From positions 186,001 through 250,000 of the forward strand of contig CAMPDV010000012.1 of assembly GCA_946699065.1 (NCBI GenBank): a stretch of DNA of 64,000 bases. The letters run 5' to 3'. Source of the stretch: Loxodes magnus (lineage: Eukaryota > Ciliophora > Karyorelictea > Loxodida > Loxodidae). The notes below the pieces were generated by a model. The model was not told the origin of the DNA. It searched no databases and was given only the letters and a program-made list of their open reading frames with translations. Both the position numbers and the translations under genes were made by a program. This document shows, in pieces, positions 50,190-62,469 of the stretch (positions are counted from its first letter, which is position 1; each line of letters starts with the position of its first letter).

Positions 50190-52140
50190 CATACTCTCCA
50201 CACATACAAAAGGGATTATCAATGGGGTAATGACGATCTTAAAGATCCTTACGGAAATTATAAGTTTAGGTTCTAAGTTTATATATACTGATAATTTCTC
50301 GTCTAAACTATTTGTTTAATTTAGTATAAGAAATTTGTGGAAATTTTTAAAGATTACCAAATTATTCAGTATATACTTTAGCTGTTTTCATTCTCATAAA
50401 TTTTTTAGTAGCTACTTTGTAGAAATATTGTTGTATTTTTTCTCTTACATGTTTAGTAAAAGTTTTAAGATTGGTATTATTCTATTAATTCTGCAGGTCG
50501 ATATTATAAAGGTCTGATAATTGCTACACTTAATCGTAGTATTGAAATCCTTTTTTCCATATATTAATGAAAAGAGAGCCTATTGTTGATCTTGGAAAAT
50601 CAGTACTTTCTTATTTAATTTTATGGTAAAATCTGAAGAATTTTATACCCATAATGTGCTTAAAGGGTAATCAATTCAGGTCTATATAACATGATTCATT
50701 AACTGTTGAAGTTGCTACTTAAAAAGCTTTGCTTGAAATCATTCTCATACGTGATTCAATTCTATTCAAAACTCCAGTTATTCCCTTTTGAATACTTCAT
50801 GGTACTAAGCCTCCTCCATATTCTGCTTTAGGTAATGTAAAAAGTCTACATAAAGTTTTAAAATGTCAAGGAGTTACATTCTTATATCTTATCAGTTAAA
50901 AAACAGCTTTCTTCATTGCAGCTATATATTTGAATGCAACTTCTTTGCAATGGGGATTTAAGTTCTTCTTCTAATGTAGCATTACATCTAAATATGTAAC
51001 TAGTTCCTTTTTAAATAATTGGTTAATTATCTAATCATAAATTTAAGATTTATTATTTACAATGTTTATTTAAAATTTAGATGCATTCAGATTTGATAAC
51101 ATTGATCTTTAAGTGAGTTTATGTAAAAATGCTTACTTGTTTCATTTATTAACTCCTGCATTTACTTTGAAGTTCTGGAAAGAAGAATCAGATCATCTGC
51201 TCATCATCTGCATGCGAAGCTAATACTCCAACCCTAGCATTTGAATTCCAATTAAGTACTTTTACTTTCCAAATATCTAATTACTATGTCATAATACAAC
51301 AATGCTAAAACTAGTAAATGCGAACTTCCTTACATAACTCCATTGTTACATTATAATGTTCTGGCGTTCTTTCCATCTATTTTAAATGAAGAATTTAGGT
51401 TTTTGTAAAAAGATTTTAAAGCTATTATTATTCCAAGTGGTAGTTTAACTCTCTTAAGTTAATCAAACAAGAGTCTTCTTTCTATTGAGTCAAACATTTT
51501 TTCAAATCTATCAGTGTTGCTATCAATTTAGTCTTACTTTTAGTACTTTTCCGATAGTTATCAATTATTTGTTATATTATTCAAATTTATTAAGTTGTTT
51601 ATCTAATTTGTATAAATCCCATTTATGTAGGGTGAATCAAATTACTCTAATAAATCAGATTGTATAGTCTTTTTGTTAAAGCTTTATCATATAGTTTTAT
51701 AATAATATTAATAAGAGAGACAGGTAGTCAGTTTTTCCAGTCATCTTTATTTCCTTTTTTAAATATTGGAATTACCGACAATGCATTTAATTCCTAAGGG
51801 ATTTTTCCAAATCTTAACATATTATTCAGAAAAGAGTGAAGAATTATTAACAAATATTATCCACCATATTTCAGAAGTTCACTTTTTATTCTGTCTGGAC
51901 CAGCTGCTTTTCCATTCGTAATTTCTTTTATAATTTTTTGTATTTCTTGTATGGTAAAAAGATAAAATCCTTATAAATATGAGAGTTGATAATCATTAAT
52001 TTCTTAAATACTATCTTATATTTTATCTGTTTTTTAATTACTAAGATTTATCTATTCTTGAGTTAGATTAGAATGCTTGTTAAAAATACAATTTTCCCAT
52101 GAATCAATGGATTTGTTTTTGATTTCTTAATTAAAGTTCA
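50190..52140 (-). pseudogene. Reverse transcriptase and C-terminal zinc-finger domain of the LINE
   Basis: From the N-terminal side it reads EIKNKSIDSWENCIFNKHSN and EITNGKAAGPDRIKSELL (near 51914). DDWKN-W-LPVSLIN follows, where TGA stands for the Trp seen in related transcriptases (NWRPISL). Next come QMGFIQIRQTTQQI and TLIDLKKC, where motif A is split by a frameshift near 51505. The GS-rich motif B and the ADD catalytic pair near 51200 follow. The C-terminal motif CMCGEYETFEHIFKC has all Cys/His positions, whereas the plus-strand copies have lost the last Cys. The frameshift and the 11-base duplication at the catalytic ADD make an active enzyme unlikely. Confidence 0.8.
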
Positions 52141-52577
52141 TTTAATTTATTATTTTAGGATTTAGAATTTTCTTAGCTATGTGAAAAAATTTCTTTAGCA
52201 TCTCCATTTAGAAGTAAAAGTTTTTTTTTACTTTTTTTTTTTAAACTTTCATAAATTATACTAAAGTCATTCAGAATGTCGTTTTGCTGCCTCATGAATA
52301 TTAGTTACTTATTAGTTTATTCTTCCAGATATAATGTATGCTTCTTATATACTGAGTTAGCCCTTTTAGACCTACATATTTTTTAATAAAATCTCGAGGA
52401 AATTAGTTATAACTTGTCTGAAATAAAGGATCCTAATGTTTAATCAGCATTGTATTAGATGTTTTTTTGATAAATTAATATGAATCTTCAAGATTATCTT
52501 AATTTATTTAAAAGAATTTTAGATAAGTTTGCAGGAAAGATTATAAATATTTTTGACGATATATTGCATCTTATAAC

Positions 52578-53302
52578 TTATTTATTTTATATTTTTTCTG
52601 AGTTATTTTTTCCCAATATACTATAGAATTATTGATAAAGTCGACAGTGATTGGAATATGATCAGAAAATAAACTATTATTATGAGCAGTGAAATTAGCA
52701 AACTAATTAATGTTTAAATGGTTGTTTATAATGATATAATCATTACAATACGTTTTTCCTGTTCCTTTGTGAATACATGTATTAATGTTGCTATCATTCA
52801 CTATCTCAAGATCGTTTTATAGTAAGAATTCTTATAGTCTAATGCTATTATCATAAGCATTTTCAGGATTATCACCGAAACCATATAAAAGAGCATTTAA
52901 ATCTCCCATTAGTATATGTGGATTATCATTATATAAATTCAGCAATGTATTTAGTTGCTCATAAGCTAAATCTTTAACATCTTAACTTTTTCCACTATCA
53001 GGCATGTAACAAGACGTGATTAAAATATTATCCAGTTTAATTGTTATGATTCTATTTATTTCTTTTTCAACTTATATATGTATTTCTGTACTATTAAATT
53101 CTTTTCCTACAATTAAGCATACACCTCCTCCTTTTCCTGAGTTCTTAAAATATGTTTTAAATCCATTTATCAATATTGGAGGAAAGTTATCTTTTTATCA
53201 GGTTTCGTTTATTGATAAAATATCTATACTGTTATCTCTGATAAGTTCTTCGATATTCAAGCACTTGCTCGCTATTCCATTAATATTTATATGTCCCATC
53301 TT
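52578..53302 (-). CDS. APE-type endonuclease domain of the LINE (complete)
   Basis: This complete domain is in one frame, about 242 residues. It starts KMGHININGIAS, then SINET-W(TGA), GKGGGVCLIVG, TSCYMPDSGKS, HILMGDLNALLYGFG, DLEIVNDSNINTCIHKGTG and SLFSDHIPITVDF. These correspond to the N, E, Y, D-x-N and SDH landmarks of exonuclease III-like endonucleases of LINEs. It continues without a stop into the linker before the reverse transcriptase. It is the best-preserved enzymatic domain in the window. Confidence 0.85.
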
Positions 53303-54668
53303 TATTTTTTAAATCTATTAGTCCTTTCTAATTTTTTCCGATCCTGCAGATAGACCACTTTCGTAAATGCAAATGCTTTTCTATCCTTATTGGTTAATCT
53401 AAATATGTACTAATCTTTTTCCATACTCAGGATGTTAATGAAAATATTGTATCAAAATATATATTACTTACGTCGTATATTTTTTAAGTAGCTTTCTATC
53501 TATATCAATTTTACTTTTCACACTATCACATGTACCTTTTCTAAATCTTAAGTAACTGTGACATATCTACCTTATATATTGTACATTTCGTACTATGAAC
53601 GTCTTCAAGTTTCGGATTTAATAAACTTTTAAAGTTATAGACTAGTCAGATTGAAATAACATATTATTTAATCGCACTCTTTTTTATTATTATGTTTACT
53701 CATACGTTTTGCTGGCGGAATTGTTTTATCTTCTTCTTCATGTTTCCTTTTAAGAATATTAAGATTAATATTGGAAGATAAGGTTTAATTCTGATAAATA
53801 GCATCGATCGAATCTGTTTAGTTTTATTAATCTTTTTTTCATCTTTTAATAGAATAATTAAATATATCTGTTTTCAAATTTTAATTAAGTTTTTAAAACT
53901 CTTATATTTTTATCTCAAGTGTCTACATATTTTGGGTACTTTAAATGAATTTTAAGTTGAGTTAGTGATATTAATGCTATAGTAAAACAAAATCTTCATC
54001 TGGCAATTTTATTTGACAGTATTAGTTATTATGTAATGTTATAATAGTATTAGTTGATGCTTCCTATTAATTATTTTAAGTTTACATTAGCTTGTCTTGC
54101 TTGATTATATTTGTTTGAGTAAATTTTTGACACAAAAAAGCTGTTTATTATTTATTTATATTATCTGTTTAGATAATACTATCCTTTGTTTAAATATTTC
54201 CATATAATGTCTAAGTTTATGCCTCTACAAATTACTTCTTCTAAAATTACTATTAATTACTAAATTCTTTTGTATGTTAGATTTAGTTCTAAAATAATTC
54301 TTTATACATTTGAATTTCCTTATTTTTTAATAGAATTTAATTTTGAAAAGCTATATTTATTTCATAGTTTTATTATCTTTACTTATCTAATTAGATTTTA
54401 AAAGTTAAAATTTCCATTTAAGCTTTCTATTCTTAATCTATAAATTACTTATTTTAGTTTTATAATTTTTAATATTAAGAATATAACTCTTGGAGTTAAA
54501 TTTCGGTTATTATTTTTTATTAGGTAATTTGTTGAAGTAAATATTAGTTCTATTCTAATATAGTCTATTGATATCCTTGCTAAGTTTTATTTAGAAAGTT
54601 ATCTATTTCAATTTAAGTAAAATTTATAATTTTATTAAAGTTTTGGCATACTGAATTATTTGCTCCTA

Positions 54669-55821
54669 TCATTTAAGCTAAGTAAAGCTTTAATTAGCAT
54701 TGGCTTCAATTTGAATCTTTTAATTAGATTATATTTCATCTATTGAATTGACTTAATTCTCATAGTTTTTCTATTATATCTAAATTTCTTGAACTATACT
54801 AATTATTTCATCTGTTTAAACTATTTAGTTACTGTAATAAGTGGAGAAGTTTGTTTAAGTAATTTTATGAATTAGTTATTTTGATAGCATTTTTTTGTGA
54901 TATTGCTATACATCAGATTTGATTGACTAAAAATTGTTCTATAATAGTTTATATTTCTAATAAATTTTATTTATATAATGTTTATAATATATTTTGGATA
55001 TTTCTTAGTTACTTATCAATGTTTCAATATCTCGTTCATATTTTGCTTTTATATTAATTAGCATTTCATTTAATTATTGGTTCTTATCTATAAGTCTTTA
55101 TATATTATGTTTAAGTTCTTTTATTTCTAAGGTAAATAAATTCTCATTAGACTAATTAATTATTTGATTTTATATTACATTTCTTAAATCAGCAGTTTAA
55201 TTTTAAGCTTGTTTGCTCTGAAGATCAGGTAAATAATGATTATTTGAATTATCAGGATTAGTAGTATTATTTTATTTCTGACTAATTTAGTTATTTGAAA
55301 TTTAATAGAATTGTTAATTAGTATTATTCAAAAATTAATCTTAAGTTTATGTTATTTTTGACTACCATAAAAGGATATCTTTATTTGAATTTTAATTAGG
55401 ATTTGAAGGTATATCTTTTGAATTCTAACTATCTAAGATAATATCTTATTTTTGGAAAGATTTCTTAGGTAATCGTTTCGTATCTTCGCGGTATTATTTT
55501 AGGCGGTTAATTTGTTCATCTATTTATAGGTTGCTTTCACTTTCATAATACGCTACAATTAATATCCACGTTGAAGAGAGTTCCTGAGTAGTTTTAATGG
55601 GACGCGTATGAATTTGTTTTCTAGTTTTTGACTACAGATATTTAGTAATTTTCTAAATAGATCCATTATTATGTTTACTTATTTGATTTGTATCAACTCC
55701 TTTTCTTTTATTTGGATGTTTTTATGCACCTGTCTTGCTTGATCTATTAGTTTGCAGATTCTTTATAATCAATTAAAGAAGAGTCGCTAGTTAAAACTGT
55801 TGAATTTTAAGTATTTTCCAT
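54669..55821 (-). CDS. Retrotransposon ORF1, copy in 55 kb element
   Basis: The ATG at 55821 opens MENTQNSTVLTSDSSL. After a frame change near 55750 the body runs QIDEQINRLKQYREDTKRLP and the Asn-rich tract into the coiled coil, with TGA at 54669-54671 as a candidate end. Unlike the window-start copy, the body is continuous through 55530. It is ORF1 by position and composition only. Confidence 0.5.
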
Positions 55822-55831
55822 TTTTTTAATT

Positions 55832-56105
55832 TAACCTAGTGCTTATAATGAATAATCATTAAACCACAATTATACAGTTTCTTTTGTATACATGTATTAG
55901 CGTTACTATCATTCATAATTTCAAGGACATTTAGCAGGAGAAATTCTTATAATCTATATGTATTATCAAATTATTTTCAGAATTGTCTACAAAACCTTAT
56001 AAAAGGGTGTTGAAATCTCCCGTCAGTATATGTGGATTCTCATCAAATTTATTTAGCAATGTGTTAAGAAGTTCATAAGCTTAATCGTTGATATCTTAAT
56101 TTAAA
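55832..56105 (-). pseudogene. Endonuclease remnant, unit 3 copy
   Basis: This is the third copy of the relic seen at 2985-3260, again wedged between LINE ORF1 and the left arm. Confidence 0.6.
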
Positions 56106-56929
56106 AGCCATTGTTAGAAATTTTTATATCTTTCAAAACTCTAACCCTTTTTTTAATTTATCCATCCCGAAAATCTTCTGTAGTGTAAGACTCGTAGCTA
56201 AAATAAAGAATAATTTTTCATAATTTCATTATTTACTTTCTTTTCTCTCCTTTTTTATTATGATCTTTTTCAATTAAGTAAATTCTTATAAAATTTAAAA
56301 TTTTAATTCCAAGTCAAAAAAAATGAATTTTTATCAAAAACATAAACAATAACTTTTTTTTTATCATTTCAAAAAAAATTAAACTTATAAAATCTTTTTT
56401 CTTGAGTCAAAGGCAACCAAAAATTTGTTCAAATTTTTTCCTTAAAACAAAAATAAGTTTTTTCATTTTTACAAAATACCATTTTAACAAAAAAGATTTA
56501 AAAATTCTAATTTTGCTGTAAAATTTTTTAAATTCCTATTTTTTTCAAAAATCTTATATATTTTGAATTTTTTTGAAATTTTATTCCCTTTTTACTTTTT
56601 TTCATTCTGAATTAAAAAATCTTATTCCGATCCAGATATTTCCTCTAGTGCTAAACTATGAACAAAAAAAACGAATTTTTATTTTTCATGAAATTCATAC
56701 TCTTAAATTGAAAAGATTATGATAACTAAAAAAAAACTTACTATCAGAAAAAAATATTGCCAATCGGAAACATAACATATTAAACATAAAAATAAAAATT
56801 TTATAATTATAATTAATAATTAATAATAATTAATAATAATAAATAAAGAATAAATAAATATTAAATAATTAATAATTAATTAATAAATAATAATTAATAA
56901 TTAATAATTAATAAATAAATTTTATTATA

Positions 56930-57425
56930 GAGCGCGTAGCACTCTCGTTGGTGCGCAGCTCTTTAAAAAAAATGTTTCATACTGGCAAGAATGTTTGTTA
57001 CTGATAAAATTATCAGATACTGATAAACCTTGTTCAATAAAGGTATAATTATTCAGTACTGATAAAAATGTTCAATACTGATATAATTTTAGAATACTCG
57101 TAATCTTTAATACTTGCTGGAGATCCAAGGACATGGTAGGATTGTGTCTCATTGCATCACCAAAGCAGAGGACGACATGTGTCAATTATGGGTACTTAAA
57201 TTCCCCACCTCTGATGAAGCTCGCAATATTATTTCTTTTTTGTTCCAGAATTAAAAATAAACGAAGCCAAGCCAGTGTCGAAGGTCTAAGAATCTTATGT
57301 CTTGAGGCCAAACCAAAGCAGAGGAAGACATAAAGTCGATTATGTGTACTTAACTTCCCCAACCTCTGATGAAGATGGCCTTGTTGTTAACCTTCGAACA
57401 ACTATGGCGGTTTTAAAGAAATATA
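56930..57425. mobile_element. SINE-like module, unit 3 left arm
   Basis: It has the same head, TACTGATA words, paired direct repeats and ACTATGGCGG end as at 4432-4935. The stretch from 57426 to 57912 is the A+T-rich WD40 3' flank without features. Confidence 0.55.
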
Positions 57426-57912
57426 TATCAATAATAAATTAATAATAAACAAAGTAAAATAAATACTTCATAAAATTTTTAAAATAATAATCAAGATTAT
57501 AAACTAACTTTGCCATTATAAATAAATTTTAACTACTTCGCAAACAAAAATTTAAATTTTTACTTAACTTGAAATTTTTACGAAACCATAATTAAATAAA
57601 TAAATAAAAAATTTTATGAAATAAAAGCAACTTAAGTTTATTATTTATCTTCATTCAACAAAAAATATATTTAATATTTTTAGACATAATCACTTTTAAA
57701 TCAACATACCTCACTAATTTCAATAACTTATATTATCTACTTTACCTTTTTTTTAAGCCAAGAATATTTAAGAGTCTACAACTTTTTAATAAATAAAAAA
57801 GTAAACACTTCATAAAATAATAAACATAATTACCATTCAACATTCATTTAAATTAACTTGTCTAATTAATATCTTTAATCGTAAAATTTAATTAAGTCAA
57901 ATCATAAGTTAC

Positions 57913-58984
57913 TCAACTCGAAACCTTCCACTTTCTAATCGTCTTGTCATCCGCTCCCGATACCAACCATCTATTGTCAACACTCAATGATATAGAATTT
58001 ATATATGAAGTATGCCCTTGCAAAGTCTATATACACTCACCCTTATCAAAGTTCCAGATCTTGATTGTTCCTTCATAAGAACCAGAAAAGATAACACTTG
58101 AATCAACACTTAACTGAATACTTGATACAGCACCTGTATGACCTTAAAGAGTACGAATACACTAACCAGAAGAGAAGTCCCATATCTTAATATTCTTGTC
58201 ACCAGAACCCGATATTATATACCTATTATCCTTAGACACTATCACCGATAAAACTAAGTCTGAATGCCCAGTAAGAGTTCGCACAAGCTAACCAGTCTAG
58301 AAATTCCAAATCTTTATAGTTTTGTCATTAGATGCCGATATAATATATCTAGAGTCATATGAGAGTACTACCGAGTTAACATATGAAGTATGTCCCGTTA
58401 TAGTTCTTTGGAGAGCACCATTGTGGAAATTTCAGATCTTTATGGTTTTGTCATGAGATGCTGATACAATGTAGATAGAGTCTAGAGAGATTACTACTGA
58501 CCAAACTGAAGATGTATGTCCTGTTAAAGTTCTTTGAAGGACACCAGTCTATAAATTTCAGATCTTTATGGAGTAGTCATGAGATCCTGATACGATATAG
58601 TTAGAGTCTGGGGAGATTACTACCGATAAAACATCTCAAGTATGTCCTGTTATAGTTCTTTGAAGAGTACCTGTCAATAAGTTTCAGATCTTTATCGATT
58701 TTTCAGGATATCCTGAACCTGATACAATTCAATTCAGGTCACTTGATATGGCTACCGATAACATAGCTGAAAAGTGACCAGTAAGGATTTAGTCTATAAA
58801 ATATTAAAGAAATACCTTTACTTTGGTCATAATTGATCTTGTTTATTAGCTTTTAGTAGCATAAGTTAGGCAGAATTTCATACTTAAAATGAAGGAGAGA
58901 TATTTTCCCTAGAATGTGGTTTCTCGCTCTTAAGAGTTTTCTTAAAAAAATACTTTTAGTAAATTGTTTTTCTTTTTTCTCCAT
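57913..58984 (-). CDS. WD40-repeat protein, copy 5 (seven blades)
   Basis: Exon 1 is 58816-58984, the intron 58794-58815 (22 nt) and exon 2 57913-58793. The spliced length is 1050 nt (350 codons), uninterrupted under TGA=Trp. The blades include HT-W(TGA)-DVLSVVIS and SSVWSVVIS, where the Trp is TGG (58501-58503) at the exact site that is TGA in copies 1 and 3. The sixth blade begins GHTGAVSSIQLS, one codon longer than in copy 1. The end is KWKVSS with TGA at 57913-57915. As in the other left arms it is transcribed away from the unit. Confidence 0.88.
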
Positions 58985-60330
58985 TTTAATGTTTTTAACT
59001 TACTTTTATAATTTTTTAATTAAAATAACTCAATAAATTTTACTTACTAAATTTCAATACAATTAAACAATTTATTATTTATTAAGCATACTTATAAGTA
59101 TCTTCTAAAACATTGATTTTTCTATTTTTGTCTTAAAACAAAACAAGATATTAAACTAATAGTGTACTTTTACAATTTTAATTATTTTATATCTTTTTAC
59201 TTTTAAATAAAAGGATAAATTATTATATCAAAAGTTTATAACGAAGAATTATATCCTTATTATAATAACTTTAATATACATTTATTATTTACTACTTATT
59301 TGGGCTTTAAATCAAAGACTCCTAATAAGAAAATTTTATTTCGTTGTAGACCCTTTTAAATGATAATTAAAATATTACAATTCTTTTAAAAACTATTGCT
59401 ATTAATTATTGCTTTTCACTTACATTTAATCAAAAAAATTATTTATTTAAGCTTTTTACTAATTAAAAAAAGTAAATAAAATAAGTTTCTTATTAATTAG
59501 TTTGAATAAATATTAAGAAACATAATTATTTAAAACAAAGTATTTAATTTCAAATTTATAAGATAGATTCTATTATTTATCCGCTTTCTTACTACTAATT
59601 AATTAAAACTTTTTACTTATAAAGGTCTCTCTTAAAATAATAAACTAATATAATTTATTACTTATAATGTTGATTCTAAGCAAAATATATAAATGTAATA
59701 AATATAAGTAGTAGAAAGTAAATATTTAAACTAACTAGAAATGGTGTATCACTAATTTTATCTTACAATTATTAAATAGTAATATTTAATTTTATTATTA
59801 AAATAAGCTTTAATATGTTTAATTATGTCTATTAAATACTTAATATTTTATCCTTTTAGCTTTATTAGTTAATAATTAGTTTCTCTTTAATTAATAAAGA
59901 TATTAGATTAGTTATAATTAATTTATTTAGATAACTTTCTCTTTTTATAGCAAACTAATATTATATTAATTATTTATGTTATTTTTGTAATTATCATTTA
60001 TAATTAATAATATTTAAACTATTTTACTTTATATTACACTTACTTCTTTTCTATTATACAAATCTATATTATATTGTTATCAGTATTAATACTCTCTTTA
60101 TTAAAATTAGTTGTTTGATATAAATAAAATTATAAGCTTTTAAGAAAGAAAGTATATTTTAAATATATTATATTATTACTTTCTGAATTAATAGAAAGAG
60201 TAAACTTAACATAACATGTTTCTTTGTAGTATTAGATAATATAATTATTAGATTAGCTATTTAAAACTAATCTAATAGATTATTATTTACTCTTAATACA
60301 TTTTATTAGTCTACTATTATTCTATATTTT
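58985..60330. other. A+T-rich 5' spacer, unit 3 left arm
   Basis: It is the counterpart of 6364-7715. No gene is recognised. Confidence 0.5.
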
Positions 60331-62469
60331 GTTCTTCCTAACAAACTATTCTTCATTATTTGCTTTATAGAACATCATCAATTTGCAAATTCTACAATAC
60401 TAAAGTATAAGACGAAATTAATATCATAAGTAGATGCAAATAATATATGGAAGAAAGACAAAGATGTAAATCTTAATTGTATATCATTTACCTCAATAAC
60501 AGGCAGAAACTAGTTGATCTACTAAACTTTGAACTAATACAAATAATACGAGGCAGTTACAAAATTTATAATTGACTATGTAATCAATAAGAAAAACTAA
60601 GTTAATAAATATACTTTATAGTAAAAGATTACATTAAAGAAATATTAGAAAAAAGGAAGAAAGGATACATTGAAAGAATTTTATCATATTAAAAAGTAAT
60701 AGGCAACATTTTTTTGGGATCTAATGAACATACATGATCATATAATGAATTAACTAAAAAAAGGAAATAGAAAATAAGCAAGAGGAATTTAAGAGAAAAG
60801 TTGAATATAATCTAAAATAAGTGAAAAAAAGATTAATGGATAGTGAAAATGAATTAAGAACTAAAATTTAGCGTAAACAAATTATAAAATTAATGATTTA
60901 TATATATTATGCTTAATTAAAAGCCAAGCATAAGCTAAAATTATATCTTATTTTAAGCAATGATTTTATTTAAATTGTATTATATTGCATTATCTCATTT
61001 CAACTAATCAAATACTCATATCAATTACCATTATAAAATAAATAATTTAAACTAAAATTAAGTTTCTAATTGTTTTAATCAATCTATTTCAAACTAAAAT
61101 TAAGTCTCTAACTACTAAAAACAGGCTACCTTATATAATAGCTATGAATAAATCTTTCAAAATTACTTATTTTTACTTATTTACTATCTCTCTTAATATT
61201 AAGCCTTTAGTTTTAACTTATTTTACATCTCTTTAACTAAGACTAACAATTTATTCTATTTATAAGCTATTTTACTAAATCAAATTAAGGGTCACATTTT
61301 TAATCATGCTAGGTGTTGCTGTTAAACAATAAAATTGAAGCTAGTTAAGCATTAATCAAGATAAGGCTAACAAGACTAATATGATTAAAAGCTAAATGAA
61401 AATATAAAATCTATAATCTAATAAAATAAGAACTTCATTAAATCAACCAAAATAAATTACTCCTAGAAAATTTATAACTAAGTAAAAATATTTAAGTTAA
61501 AGCTGAAATTTGAGATTCCAATTCTTATGAAAATTACCTTCAAAAGCTTAAAAATTGTATGAAATAACTATTACATAATTATGTTTTAGGAAAGATAAAT
61601 AGTATAAAATTAAAAAATTACATGAGAGGAACAAAAGTAATGAAAAGAATAATTTAGAAAGAGATTAAGTTGCTATAAAATTAAAAGAAGGCATAAATCT
61701 ATTGATAAAGTTATTTTGTGTATTTTTTCTGCTATATACAGCGCTAAAGAAAAATAAATATAATGCATGCTTAATATAATCATAATTATGAAAAGAAAAC
61801 TGGAAAAAATTTTTAATAGCTATAAATTCAAGCAATACAAATTTAAAATTAGTAAAATTTACATTTTATTTTCACTGTAGAAATTCGCATAAGCATAAAA
61901 GAACAAGAATTAAGATTCTAATTGTGATTTATAAAGAAGTTATGATAATTTTGAGTGCGTTTTTTAGCTTATTGAAGCCTTTAGAGTTTTTCAAACCTAT
62001 ATTTTAATTTATTTTTTGCCTTTATTTATCCTAGCAAAATTAATTGCATTTTTTTATCTCTTAAGTGTTTCTCAATTAAATTTGTACATTTTCATAGCTC
62101 TTCTATTTCTTAGTTTTAAATATTTTCAAATAACATTTATTTAACTAAGATTTTGGTCTAAAAATAAATTTGTAAAAAAAGATTTAATCTCGGAATATTT
62201 CCTGCCATATACAGTCATATTTAACTTCCTAAAAAGTAAAAAAGTTTAATATAGTTAAAAATAAGCTCATCTTTATGGCCCACTAGAAAAGAATAAGAAT
62301 GAATATTTGGAGTAATATTAACTATTAGAAACTGAAATGGCGAGCAACGGAATTCTTCCCATCGGAAATTGGGAAAATCTGGAAAAAAAAGCAAATTCTT
62401 AACTCAGACTATTAAAAAGAGAGAAGTTCAGGAAAAAAAGCACAAGGAACGAACATGCAGGAAAGGTGA
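60331..62469 (+). CDS. Unidentified cargo coding region of unit 3
   Basis: It is near-identical to 7716-9854 with the same frame change at the A7 run. It differs by one T fewer in the T run near 62050 and one A more in the A run near 62383. Those are two opposite one-base changes about 330 bases apart that alter the frame only between them. The candidate stop TGA is at 62467-62469. Function is unknown. Confidence 0.33.

Larger units (their letters stand above)
49808..55821 (-). mobile_element. LINE-like retrotransposon copy, near full length
   Basis: This is the most complete copy, about 6 kb on the minus strand: ORF1 (55821 to about 54669), the ORF2 N-terminal region, endonuclease (53302-52578), reverse transcriptase (about 52140-51100) and a C-terminal zinc-finger-like motif (near 50210). 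It diverges from the plus-strand copies across its 3' half, so it is a separate insertion. Its left part (52847-55821) is the counterpart of 1-2975. A one-base deletion near 53540 relative to the window-start copy and the ADD-region duplication argue that it is dead. Confidence 0.82.
56130..60380. repeat. Left inverted arm of unit 3
   Basis: It is collinear with the left arms of units 1 and 2. It contains the A/T-homopolymer segment (56.13-56.81 kb), a single-period A/T repeat (56812-56925), the SINE-like module, the WD40 gene and the inner spacer. Its partner right arm would lie beyond the window. Confidence 0.75.
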
